Shown one piece after another: positions 1-10,267 of a stretch of 64,000 nucleotides of DNA. The position numbers were made by a program, and so were the translations under genes. How positions within the stretch are numbered: position 1 is the stretch's first letter; every line of letters begins with the position of its first letter. The notes below the pieces were generated by a model, which worked only from the letters and a program-made list of their open reading frames with translations, did no database searches and had not been told where the DNA came from. Source of the DNA: Escallonia rubra (Eukaryota > Streptophyta > Magnoliopsida > Escalloniales > Escalloniaceae); NCBI GenBank assembly GCA_033065855.1, contig JAVXUO010003132.1:446501-510500 (forward strand), written 5' to 3'.

Positions 1-1668
1 ATATGTTATACTACTACATGTATAAAGTATACAAACCAAATTTCAGATTATTTCAAGTACTATTACTATGGTTTACAATTCGTGGCTTGAAACCTGTCCC
101 GTGAAACTGTACAATCATGAAGTTAGAGTAACTTTAGTGCTTAGAAAGGTATACTTTTAGTAGATATATGGACTTTGTTATTTTATATTTTATACTAATA
201 CATTTATAGAGTATACGTACAAAAGTTCAGATTATTTAAAGTACTATTACTATGGTTTAAAATTCGTGGCTTGAAATCTGTCATGTGAAACTGTTGCTGG
301 ACAAATTCTGAAGTCTGTCTTTGGAAGGGCTTAACATAACCTTAAAATAACATTTTCGTGCCAAATAAAATACTGGGATGTATATATTTAAGTCTCGTTT
401 TCATAAATATATATATTTTTACTGTAGAGGCATTGTAATTCCATTTGAAATACTGGGCAGATTATGTAACCTAAACTAGTTGTTCGTTGTGTTCGGCTTA
501 ATGATGAATAATTAGGTAAATTTCAGGTCTTAAATGGACCTCAGATATCTACATAATAATATAAGTATACATATTGGTAGGTTACTTAAGGAAGAACATC
601 AAATTATTTTTTGCTTGATTACGGAATTAGTCTGTGCATTTAGAGATTTTTCTACATGTTTGGCATGTATTTTGTGATATATGGCAAATATGACTTGAGA
701 GGGATTAAATCTTTTTTGATGTACTTGCTGAAATTTTTGTTGACATCTATACATAATTATGCATGTCACTCGAAGGAGGAGGAAAAATACGAGTTGAGGG
801 TGTTATTTTCTGGGGTTGGGAGTTATCCGGCGAGGGTTCTCGTTCTCGCTCACGTCTCCATAGTGCGTACTAGCTATGCGTACTACTTCCCGAAAGGAGT
901 TATTGGCGTGCATGTGATGACGTTGGACTTCTTCTATTGAACCCACTATATCAATTGATTGCGATACGAAAAGTCTCTCGCACTTAGGGAAGGTTGGCTT
1001 GTGCATGAGGGGCATATTTGCACATTGATATTCTTGTACTTGGCTCATATTTGTCTTGAACTTGTTTATACCATTTCGTTATACTTATTGAGATCAAGTA
1101 AGTATTAAGGTCTTGCTTGCCATTCTCGTATATGTTTTACAAGATTTCAGATCTTGCTCGAAATGCTATTCCCGTTTCTTTTGAAGGCAAGTGTCAAATG
1201 TTTGTAAGTGATAGTCGATATGTTAAAATTATTCTTAAGTACATATGTATCATATGTTCAAGTGACTTGCATGTTTGTACTAACCATTCATAATATAACC
1301 AATTCATGTTTGGACTTAGAATCACCGGATATCCTACTGAGCCGTCAGGCTGACTTATTCCCGATACTTTTTTTCTAGGTTCGGAGTCTGAATATTTGGC
1401 AGGGGACAAAGAGAACTACCTTGGAGAGAATCAAGAGTATTACGTTGGGTGAGCAAGAGTTTTAGTTGTTTTCGTTTGTTTTGGAGTGTAGCACTTGTAT
1501 AGGAGAGAGGTGGTCTGTAATATAATGTTATTTTCAGTCTTTTTACTTATAGACAACTGTAACATTTAAACATACTTCCGCTGCTTATTTTGAGGTTGTA
1601 GTAAAACTCTGTTTATCGTTGAGGTATATAGTTTATTTAGCGTTGCACCCCTTCCGGGGGTTATTACA
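1..1668 (+). mobile_element. 3' part of a Ty3/gypsy-type LTR, cut by the window edge
   Basis: This stretch reads as a diverged reverse complement of about 53863-55580, which is the 3' part of a bounded solo LTR. The shared end is easy to see: a GC-rich block with CACCCCTTCCGGGGG, then a terminal TTACA at 1664-1668 where the homology stops and Tat integrase-like sequence begins. Its 5' part lies left of the window, so it cannot be said whether it is a solo LTR or part of a longer element. No coding region is seen. Assignment to a chromovirus/Tekay-like family is inference from LTR design. Confidence 0.7.
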
Positions 1669-2159
1669 AGCCAGTTGTTATATAGAAGAGAGACCGACTA
1701 GCCTACTACTTTATGATCACTTATGTATAAGAAGACGGAGTAGCTGAGCCTTGGTATACCGATATCCAGAATCTTAGCCTGGATGGAAAATATTCAGAAG
1801 GATGCTCCACAAAGGATAGAATAACTTTGAGACGATAGGCATCACATTTGATCATGTGTGACTGAAGGTTGCATAAGAAACATTACAACATAGAACACTT
1901 GTTGTGTGTAACCGAGCGAGAGAGTAATCAAATTATGGGAAGATATACATGCAGGAGAGTGTGGACCACAATGAATGGGTGGATGCTAGAGAAGAAAATC
2001 CTCTGAGAGGGATACTATTGGAGAACTATGGAGGAAGACTGTGTTGAGTATGTGAAGAGATGTCACAAGTGTCAGGTGTATGCTAACTTGTAACATTTAC
2101 CTCCCCGAGAGTTATACAATATGACCTCCCATATTTGTTCTCAGTTTGGGGTATAGATA
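1669..2159 (+). pseudogene. Tat-type Ty3/gypsy integrase remnant, first piece
   Basis: Read on the plus strand, this segment resembles the zinc-finger end of a Tat-lineage integrase: a YVKRCHKCQVY-like motif near 2050-2085, then the LPPRELYNMTS and WGID stretch that opens the catalytic core in this family. The same protein region is readable at about 30500-30830 in another element of the window. It is a broken fossil. It continues at 5496-5958 and 16465-16528, separated by two later insertions. Family known: Tat integrases insert reverse-transcribed element DNA into the genome. Confidence 0.75.
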
Positions 2160-4722
2160 TGTAATGCCCCTGAAAATCCGGAGCTTCATCGCCCCGAACT
2201 CCCAGATTTGCTCACTTACACATATTCTACCCGTCAGATCTGCTCACTTACACATATTCTAAATCATTTAATTCAACATCAACTCAGATTTCTCAAAAAT
2301 ACTAGATTAAAACCGCTTAGCCTAAACTATTAAAGCTTAGGTCCTTCGTAATTCAAATTCCTAAGAACGAGTACCTGTGCCGAACCACGTAAGGGTCTTA
2401 CTGTACAGTAGTGGTGGGCTCACCAGAATCTCACACAGACTCTAAACCCCATTCCCGAGCAATCTACTGTTGATCAAAACCTGCAGAAGGGAATCAAATG
2501 AAGAGTGAGCTTTTGAGAGCTCAGTAAGGTTGTACAAGGACTAACAAAAGAATCACAAAACAATTCCAAAGAATCCAACCGACGAAAATTTCCAGAATAC
2601 CTCAAACGGTAAAAAACTCAATGATTTCCAAAAGGACCAAAATTCATCAGAAATAGCTATCAAAACAGACAAATACAATCATGACGGATTTCAAAACGAT
2701 CAATAAAAGATCATCTTTAAAGCCATCATTCCAAAATACGATGATGGTTTTCCAAAGGATTTCAAAACATATATAGATCACTCGAGACAGTTCTTTCCAA
2801 AATACACTAAAGATTTCTCAAAAAGATTTCAACACGAGCACAAATTATTTCAGAGAATACTTTCCAGTCATTTCTGCAGCAGTCACGGCCATATACAAAA
2901 TATAGAAAATAAAAAATCAACGTTGATCCTGGGGTGATTGCAATGCCATTCCGGCAAGCTAACAGAGTGTACACATGCATAATGTACCAAAATAATTACT
3001 AGTCCACTTGGGTACTAGCCTGCGTTTCCTGCAGGATTCAGACCAGCCTTATTACGCCATCCCATAGAACGGAAACCCAGGTCAACACAGAAAAATCAAC
3101 AATATCAATGAGCGTTAACATAAGTTTAATTCACCAGAATCAGATCGGATTTTAAGAACCGTAACATACCGAATAAGACATCATTCAAAATTCTAGAAGA
3201 AAATCACAAATAAACAGTAAAACGATTGCAAATAGTTATCAGATTTAGGCACAACAATTCGGAAGAATGGATACAACAATTATTAGATTTGCTCAGCATG
3301 CAATACATGCGAGCATCACAAAGATTTCCAAATAACTAATTCAGGTTCAACATTGGGGTTTTCTGGGCAATAAAATGTTGATATCAGTACACAATTCAGA
3401 GTTCGGCATTAGCCATAAGTAGATCAAATGAGTACTTACGAGTTATCAAAATAAGGGTTCGGACAAAAGTCCTTACCCAGGGTTTAGACAGAATCCCTTA
3501 CCTGGATCCGCAACTAAACTATCTAACCGGAAGTCTTTAGCTTTAACCTAAACGGAATAATCGAATCATCAGAACACAGACTACAACACAATATTATAAC
3601 TTAAACGAACTCACGCATACTTCCAAAATGAAACCCCCCTCACCGGGTATATAAAATTACTGAAACGCCCCTGGGGAGTAAAAGTACCAAAATGCCATTC
3701 TCGGACTTAAATTACCAAAATGGTCTTCTCGCAAGTTAGAATCAGTATAATAACCTTACCGTATGCAATTTTACTCAAAAATACCCTTTATGGTAGAATT
3801 CCCAAAATAACCCCCCTTGGGGCTGGCAAATTACCAAAATACCCCCTGGGGGTCTCCGGCACCGAAAAATCCCGAAATATATTAAAACACTATTTTAAGC
3901 ATTCTGAAGTTATTTTTGGGCTAAAAAGTATTTTAAAGAATTTTTTGCCCGAAAATCCCGGACCGAGCGCTTAAAAGCTCGTTCGGCCAAAAATAGCAAA
4001 CGACTTTGGAATGACCCAAAGTTTTTGAAAATAGAACTTCCCATCATTCTAGGGTTCTTATAAATTTTTGCGTGAAACCGCGCTAGTTTGATATTTTAAA
4101 TTTCACCGTAAAGTTTTAAAATCACTGCATTCGTTAACCCCTTTCCAAACCTCAGAAAAATCTGAAAGTTTTTCACAATGTAAGACCCCTAAAAATAACT
4201 AGGGTCTATTTTTTGCACTTTGGCTAAATATCACCCCAATTTTTTTTTTAAATTCAAATTAGAACCTGTTTATTAAAGTTTTATCTTTAGCGATAATTAC
4301 AAGTTACTATTCAGATTCGAACACACACTATCACACCTTGAACACACACACGGGTCTTCTTCTTCATTCAATCAGCCGTGTACCTGGGTATTTTTACCCC
4401 ATAATCACGCATGAAATCTCCATTTTTACACACCTAAATCACTTACTTGCATTACCATTACACCTTAATGCCCTAAATCCATTCGGTTTACACAATTACT
4501 CTCAATTACACACCCACAATTCGAATTAAACCACCATGGATGAAGAACACACACCCACGCACACTGAAATCATGACCAATTCAAAACCCTAATTTGTTTT
4601 CTTTTTCCTTTTTGGTTTAGGGTCTTATATCCACGATTCTAACAAGAATCCATTGCAAATTCTTCCATCCCCAATCACATACCAACATAACATTATATAT
4701 ATATATATGTATATATATAACA

Positions 4723-4803
<81 letters not shown>

Positions 4804-5495
4804 CTCAATTGAATTCAACCAATTTTCATAATTTTGGGTTCAAAATCATACTCTGTTAGGGTTCGGACTCAACCTTTTTTTTTCTTTCCTTCCCCTCCTT
4901 CTTCTTCCTCTTTTTCCTTCCTTTTTTTCTTATCTTATTCTTTCCCGCTGCTTCTCTCTGTTCTTGCTCTTCAGTCGTGTTCTAAACTTTGCTTTATTTC
5001 TATTTTGCACCCCAAAAATTTTCTTTTATATTTTCACTCCAAGAATCTCATCCATCTTTATTTTATTGTTTCCAACAATGAGTCAGCTTGTTGCAACCAA
5101 GAGGTGGCCACCGTGCATGACTTGATTTCCTTAGATTATAACACATTTCACAAACTTTCAAATTTTGCACTTTGGCCCCTCAAGTTTCCAAAATTTGCAT
5201 TTTGGCCCCTCAACTTTGGAAAATTACCACTTGACCCCAAAATCACCCTAAACCCTCATTTCACTTCTTAACACCCACTCATCATGAAAATGACGCTACT
5301 TAATAGCATATGCATCCCGTTCACCATATTTTTTCAAAATTACAAAATAACCCCAAAAATTACATTTTTGCCCCAAAATTTGTTTCAAGCTCATATACTA
5401 TACTAATACCTGAGCATTGCTCAAAATCAGTGCCCGTTTATTTTTCGGGTCATGGATGGCTATTTTAAACAGCTTCCAAAGTTCAGGATATTACA
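2160..5495 (-). mobile_element. Solo LTR, 3.3 kb, gypsy type, inside the integrase remnant
   Basis: The block begins TGTAATGCCCC and ends GATATTACA (TG...CA), and 5-bp flanks match except for one base: AGATA at 2155-2159 and AGATG at 5496-5500. It splits the integrase core exactly at a conserved WGID motif, which fixes both borders. No gag-pol or second LTR is present, so it is best read as a solo LTR left by LTR-LTR recombination. The T-rich tract (4860-4930) and the 'CTTTGGCCCC' block (5170-5215) recur at matching places in the LTR at 31042-32192, which suggests minus orientation and a common family. The one mismatch in the duplication and the divergence point to moderate age. Confidence 0.75.
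4694..4799. repeat. (TA)n microsatellite
   Basis: About 100 bp of nearly pure TA dinucleotides with small interruptions near 4710-4725. It lies inside the solo LTR and produces only Tyr-Ile repeat frames on both strands. The length is likely to vary between individuals. Confidence 0.95.
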
Positions 5496-5958
5496 AGATG
5501 TGATAGGGAAAATCAGTCCTAAGGCTTCTAATGGACTTGAATTCATACTGGTAGCCATAGATTACTTCACGAAGTAGGTGAAAGTCACTTCGTATGCCCT
5601 ACTTAATGCCAAAAAGGTTGCTCAGTTTATCCAAACAGACTTCATTTACAGATATGGAGTGTCCTATGAGTTGATATCAAATAACGGGTTACATTTTGAA
5701 GGAGAAGTCACAGACCTAACCGAGGAGTACGGTATCATCCGACATCGTTCGTCACTATACCGACCATAGACTAATGGGGCTCTTAATACCGCCAACAAGA
5801 ACATCAAAAAGCATGCTAAGCAAAATGGCAAATTCTTATAAGAGTTGACCTGATAAGCTCCCCTACACCCTCTGGGGCAATATGAGAACCTCAACCGGAG
5901 CTACCCCATATTCATTAGTCTACGACATGGAGGTCGTTCTACCGATCGAATTGGAAGT
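5496..5958 (+). pseudogene. Tat-type integrase remnant, second piece
   Basis: Directly after the solo LTR the integrase core resumes with a match to the IGKISPKASNG...ILVAIDYFTKW block, then the AQFIQTDFIYRYG and YRP...NTANKNIKK blocks and a downstream RTSTGATPYSLVYD motif typical of Tat integrases (5882-5930). The piece stops at 5958, the left target duplication of the 10.5-kb element. It is a broken fossil, older than every insertion in it. Confidence 0.85.
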
Positions 5959-6159
5959 TGTTCCCAACCCATTCTGGTCGCACCCAAAGGCCCACTACGG
6001 TCCCACTTTGCATGACACGTCCGCACAAGCAACATACATTTTCAATGCTCACAACCGGTCAAAGCATGCACGCTCAAGTAACGTGACCAAGCCTCATGGC
6101 ACTTCGACCGTCGCACTTCGCCCGTCGCCCAACGACGCGCCATGACACTTGCCCAAGGA

Positions 6160-6265
6160 AGTTGGCCTTGGCCTCCCCCTTGGGGTCGGCCTCGGCCTTG
6201 GCCTCCCCCTTGGGGTCGGCCTCGGCCTTCCCCTTGGGGTCGGCCTCGGCCTTCCCCGAAGGGTT
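6160..6265 (+). repeat. GGCCTTGGCCTC / CCCTTGGGGTCGG minisatellite
   Basis: Short GC-rich tandem units in which GGCCTTGGCC or CGGCCTCGGCC alternates with CCCCTTGGGG. Both cores are close to self-complementary. The same block recurs at about 13914-14020 in the 3' LTR. Confidence 0.8.
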
Positions 6266-6349
6266 GGCCTTTGGCCTCTATCCTTAGCACCTTCACTTCT
6301 CTTCAAGAGGCCTTGCATCCTTCGCGACGCTCTTCGCCCGTCATCCGGA

Positions 6350-6695
6350 CGTCAACCTCGCGACGTCCGTCGTGTATCACCTTACGGACGTTCGTGCATC
6401 AACCTCGCGACGTCCGTCGTGCATCACCTTACGGACGTTCGTGCATCAACCTCGCGACGTCCGTCGTGCATCACCTTACGGACGTTCGTACATTAACCTC
6501 GCGACGTCCGTCGTGCATCACCTTACGGACGTTCGTACATCAACCTCGCGACGTCCGTCGTGCATCAACCTCGCGACGTCCGTCGTGCATCACCTTACGG
6601 ACGTTCGTACATCAACCTCGCGACGTCCGTCGTGCATCACCTTACGGACGTTCGTACATCAACCTCGCGACGTCCGTCCTGCAACAACCTCCCGA
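6350..6695 (+). repeat. 47-bp minisatellite with ACGTCCGT/ACGGACGT arms
   Basis: About seven units. Each carries CGCGACGTCCGTCGTG and then, 13 bases beyond the arm, ACGGACGTTCGT. ACGTCCGT and ACGGACGT are exact reverse complements, so each unit can fold into an 8-bp stem. Each also contains ACGT cores of the kind bound by plant bZIP factors. The 3' LTR copy is at about 14104-14449. Confidence 0.85.
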
Positions 6696-6740
6696 CATCC
6701 GTTCGTTCATCAACCTCACGACGTCCGTCGTCCATCAACT

Positions 6741-6850
6741 CCGCGACCCCCGTCGCCCGGACACAACTCCGCGACCCCCGTCGCCCGGACACAACTCCGC
6801 GACCCCCGTCGCCCGGACACAACTCCGCGACCCCGTCGCCCAGACACAAC
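6741..6850 (+). repeat. 28-bp minisatellite
   Basis: Four units starting at 6741, 6769, 6797 and about 6825, with the core CCGCGACCCC and CGCCCGGACACAACT. The 3' LTR copy is at about 14495-14604. Confidence 0.85.
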
Positions 6851-7021
6851 TCCACGACGCTCATCATCCGTCGCCCGGACGTCGTCTTCATGACCCCCGT
6901 CACCGACGTCCGGGCGTCACAGCCCAACACTTCGCCGCGCCCATGCGCCGCGCCGCTGATACAGCCGTGCCCCCAGGCTCTCTGTCACACTACCGTGCCC
7001 CCGGCACCATAAGCACTTTGT

Positions 7022-7245
7022 CGCGCCCATGCGCCACCATTGACACCAACGTGCCCCCGGCACCTTACGCACTCTGTCGCGCCCATGCGCCACCATTGAC
7101 ACAAACATGCCCCCGGCACCTTACTCACTTCATCGCGCCCATGCGCCACAATCATGTCATCCTGCCCCCGGGCACCTTACTCACTTCATCGCGCCCATGC
7201 GCCACAATCATATCATCATGCCCCCGGGCACCACACTCATTCATC
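7022..7245 (+). repeat. 56-57-bp minisatellite
   Basis: Four units starting near 7022, 7078, 7134 and 7191, each with CGCGCCCATGCGCCAC and GCCCCCGGGCACC or a close variant. The 3' LTR copy is at about 14776-14999. Confidence 0.8.
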
Positions 7246-7309
7246 ACACCATGCGCACCTTGCCTTGGTCATGGAACATGCTTCAACCCACTCTCTGGAG
7301 TGTACATCA

Positions 7310-7990
7310 TCCGCGGGGATAGGCGACTCCTCCGGGACACTATCTCTGCCAGGGAGCTCTTCAACTCCCCTTCCGCCAGGTAGACGGCTCCTCCGGGATG
7401 CTACCTCGGCCAGTCGGGTAGACGGCTCCTCCGGGATGCTACCTTGACATGCTCCGAGTGCTCCGGCACAAGGACTCACCCGCGGGGATAGGCGACTCCT
7501 CCGGGACACTATCTCTGCCAGGGAGCTCTTCAACTCCCCTTCCGCCAGGTAGACGGCTCCTCCGGGATGCTACCTCGGCCAGTCGGGTAGACGGCTCCTC
7601 CGGGATGCTACCTTGACATGCTCCGAGTGCTCCGGCATAAGGACTCACCCGCGGGGATAGGCGACTCCTCCGGGACACTATCTCTGCCAGGGAGCTCTTC
7701 AACTCCCCTTCCGCCAGGTAGACGGCTCCTCCGGGATGCTACCTCGGCCAGTCGGGTAGACGGCTCCTCCGGGATGCTACCTTGACATGCTCCGAGTGCT
7801 CCGGCATAAGGACTCACCCGCAGGGATAGGCGACTCCTCCGGGACACTATCTTTGCCAGGGAGCTCTTCAACTCCCCTTCCGCCAGGTAGACGGCTCCTC
7901 CGGGATGCTACCTTGGCCGGCCGGGTAGACGGCTCCTCCGGGATGCTACCTTGGCCTGCGGAATAGACGACTCCTCCGGGACACTATCTC
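7310..7990 (+). repeat. 169-bp tandem repeat with dyad boxes
   Basis: Four units with period 169 (for example GATAG at 7318 and again at 7487). Each unit holds boxes with the shared centre CTCCTCCGGGA flanked by inverted arms: GATAG...CTATC (7318-7322 with 7340-7344) or GGTAG...CTACC (7379-7383 with 7401-7405; 7417-7421 with 7439-7443). The array directly precedes the promoter region. The 3' LTR copy is at 15064-15743. Confidence 0.92.
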
Positions 7991-8333
7991 CGTCAGGGTG
8001 CCTGCGTGACTGGCCTACGTGCTCCGGCACTGGGGGCTTGCGTCGGCACCCCTAGGGACTATGACCCCCGGGTCACTCCGAGACGGGAGCAGGTCTTCGG
8101 AGGGCATCGCGCCTAGTTCACCTGGCAGTTGGGCGTCGGGTCTTCCCCACCGCTGCCAGGCCTGTGGGACTCCGCAAGGGCTTGGATTGGAGGCTAGATC
8201 AAGGGGGTTCTCTGGCCACACCGATGCGGTGGGAGCCAGTCTTTCCAGACAGACAGAGCGACGCTGTGAGGAGCAGGCCGGTTGAATATGCGATCTGACA
8301 GTCCATGGAGCACCGGCACTCGTGGACCCCCCG

Positions 8334-8366
8334 GTGACGTGTCACTCCCGGGGAGCGCCACGTGTC
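8334..8366 (+). promoter_or_regulatory. Two ABRE-like ACGTGTC boxes in the LTR
   Basis: ACGTGTC occurs at 8337-8343, inside an imperfect palindrome GTGACGTGTCAC, and again at 8360-8366 overlapping a CACGTG G-box (8359-8364). They lie about 30-60 bp upstream of the TATA box. In plants, paired ABREs bind ABF/AREB bZIP factors; an abscisic-acid or stress response of this LTR is inference. Confidence 0.6.
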
Positions 8367-8393
8367 GGTTTATGACATCATCATCTCAATCTC

Positions 8394-8402
8394 TATAAAT
8401 AG
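8394..8402 (+). promoter_or_regulatory. TATA box of the 5' LTR
   Basis: TATAAATAG sits between TC-rich and AG-rich sequence, a canonical plant TATA box. Transcription would start roughly 30 bp downstream, which leaves about 280 bp of R-U5 before the primer-binding site. The copy in the 3' LTR is at 16148-16156. Confidence 0.75.
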
Positions 8403-8711
8403 AGGTCTTGAGAATTCATTTGAGAAGATAACATTTGGACATTTTCACTTTCTCACTCTAGAATTCTAGAGAGAAACATACAGTACCTTGACTCTGGACC
8501 TAAGCATCGGACTGTGACTGTCATCGTGTATTCATCTCGCGCTATCGCCCTCGCAGCACTGCCACCCTCGAGTTCTGTCTGGGAAGCCCTTGGTCTCTGC
8601 CCTTGTTCCACCCTTGCTGTGTCTCACATCAACATACTTGGAAGCTGACTCGGACTGCAGCCTTTGTGGCACCTCCACGTAAGCTCGAACCCACTTTCCT
8701 TGGCATCATTT

Positions 8712-8729
8712 TGGCGACTCTGCTGGGGA
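8712..8729 (+). other. Primer-binding site of the 10.5-kb element
   Basis: TGGCGACTCTGCTGGGGA starts three bases after the LTR end (CATCA). This form is typical of Tat-lineage plant gypsy elements and would pair with the 3' end of a tRNA. Which tRNA (arginine is often cited for this group) is not verified here. It sets plus orientation. Confidence 0.75.
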
Positions 8730-9905
8730 GGTGAGCATCGCACTGCAGTCTGCCTATCTTCGACACTCAGCAACCATGCCTTAGCAACGAAGGGCTACCA
8801 GGACTAACAGTCACAACCTCAACCCAACCATCCAAGAGGCTGTCATTTTCCAGACTTAGAAAATTTTCAAGCTACATTGATCTTGCACAAGTCTCTTGAT
8901 ATCACCCTTCTTGCCATCACCCACTCCCTTGGGGGCTTCACCCCTTCCCAATCCTTTCGGTCTCACATTGTAATGACTTGGTACGTGGTGCGCGGGGTGG
9001 CTCGAGCCGCGCTACTACGGTCGCATCATCATCCAACATTCACTTTTCCAACACTTAGAGAAAAAAAAAATTTCATTTTTTTCGCAACCGGTCATCGATG
9101 ATCATCCTCACTGTTCTCCCTCTCCATCCTTGTCTCAGCCCAACACTTAGAAAAAATTTCATTTTTTTCGCAACCGGTGATCAATGACCACCCTCAACGG
9201 CCTCCCCTTAGCATCCTTGCCCGAACTCAAAAAAAATTTCAACACTTAGAAAAATTTTCAAGTTTTTCATCTCCCCACATGCTCCCCACATTCATGCTCT
9301 CATCACTCTCCCTCTCACATTTTCCTCTCCTCCCTCACCATCCAACACCCCATCACCCTTTCCCCACTTCATAAACAACTTCTCTCTTTCTCATGGAAAG
9401 CTTCATCTTTCTCCCATTCCATTTCTCTCACTCTCATCTTGCAATTGTGAAAATATTCTTGGGGGCTCCCTCCTTAGGGCTGCCCAAAAAAAAAAAAAAA
9501 ATTATTATTATTTTATTCGAATTTGAATTTCAAAAAAATCTGACAAACCCTACCCCGCGAACCCGAACCGACCCGCGGGCCCCGACCCGCGCCCATTCCC
9601 TCTCTATGGTGTACCCGACCCAACCCGGATCCAGACCCGTTTTACCCGAGAAAACCCTAATTCACCAAACCCTAATTTTTTTCCCATCTCTTTCTCTTTC
9701 TCTTTCTCTTCCTCTTCACCATGCGCGGCCGCCGCCCTCTTCTCCTTGCGGCGCCCCCTTCGGCCTCCTACCAAGCATCTCCCTCGCCGGCGACAACCCC
9801 CCCGGCCGCACCTCCTTCCCCCCGCCACCGGCCACCCGCGGCACCCCGCCGCCGCCGCCCCCACTTCTTCCCCTTTCTTCTTCTTTCTTCTTCTTCTCAC
9901 GCCGC
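8730..9905 (+). mobile_element. Internal region of the 10.5-kb element, left part, no pol
   Basis: No gag or pol motif is found. There is a motif of the form ACACTTAGAAAAAATTTCA followed by TTCGCAACCGGT, repeated at about 9050 and 9143 with weaker copies near 8855 and 9241. A CT-rich stretch then leads into a GC-rich block with CGCCGCCGCCCC and CTTCTTC tracts. The open frames here (for example 9393-10178, which runs into the nested LTR) are low-complexity and proline/serine-rich. I do not call them genes. Confidence 0.7.
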
Positions 9906-10267
9906 TGTAGCGTATCGTGCCCGAGACGCTACTGCCATAGCTGCTATCTCGAGAGATTTGGGATTAATGGTGAAGAATTGCAATCAGAGAGGAGAGGAGA
10001 CAGAAATGGAAGACAGAAACGGGAGGAGAAGAGAGAATTTTCTAGAGAGAGAAAGAGACAGAAACAGTTTAGAGAGAGAAAGAAACTTTGGTCAATGTAT
10101 TCCACATTTTTCATGCATCTCACTAACAGATCACGCCTCTTATATAGAGAGGGTGGTAACAAATTGAAACAACAGTAAACGTCGCTAATTATCAAATTCT
10201 AAACGGAATAACGGAAAATGGACTAAACGGCAGCGTATGGTCTTCGATTCTACCCCGGTACGTTACA
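9906..10267 (-). repeat. 3' LTR of the nested gag-only element
   Basis: On the minus strand it runs TGTAACGTACC...ATACGCTACA. A long purine-rich tract of GAGAGA type lies on the plus strand at about 9985-10090. A minus-strand TATATAA is present at 10140-10146. Confidence 0.92.

Larger units (their letters stand above)
5959..8708 (+). repeat. 5' LTR of the 10.5-kb element
   Basis: Starts TGTTCCCAACCC and ends CCTTGGCATCA, directly before the primer-binding site. The long U3 part is a chain of minisatellites: GGCCTTGGCCTC-type (about 6160-6260), a 47-bp unit (about 6350-6695), a 28-bp unit (6741-6850), a 56-57-bp unit (about 7022-7245) and a 169-bp unit (about 7310-7990). A core promoter follows at 8330-8402. 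Open frames of up to 413 codons here are by-products of the repeats. Confidence 0.9.

Noticed and set aside
4617-4859. Small frames rich in Tyr-Ile on both strands
   Set aside because: Product of the TA microsatellite.
6142-7383. 413-codon open frame in the LTR, repeated at 13896-15137
   Set aside because: It runs through four different minisatellites, codes only for repeated low-complexity words, and several other frames over the same repeats are equally open. Length comes from the lack of stop codons in GC-rich repeats.
7310-7990. CRISPR-like array
   Set aside because: Regular repeats, but the period is 169 bp with no unique spacers; units are whole-length copies inside a plant LTR.
9393-10178. 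261-codon plus-strand frame with Pro/Ser-rich product
   Set aside because: It crosses the border of the nested LTR at 9906, so it is an accidental fusion of low-complexity internal sequence with LTR sequence.
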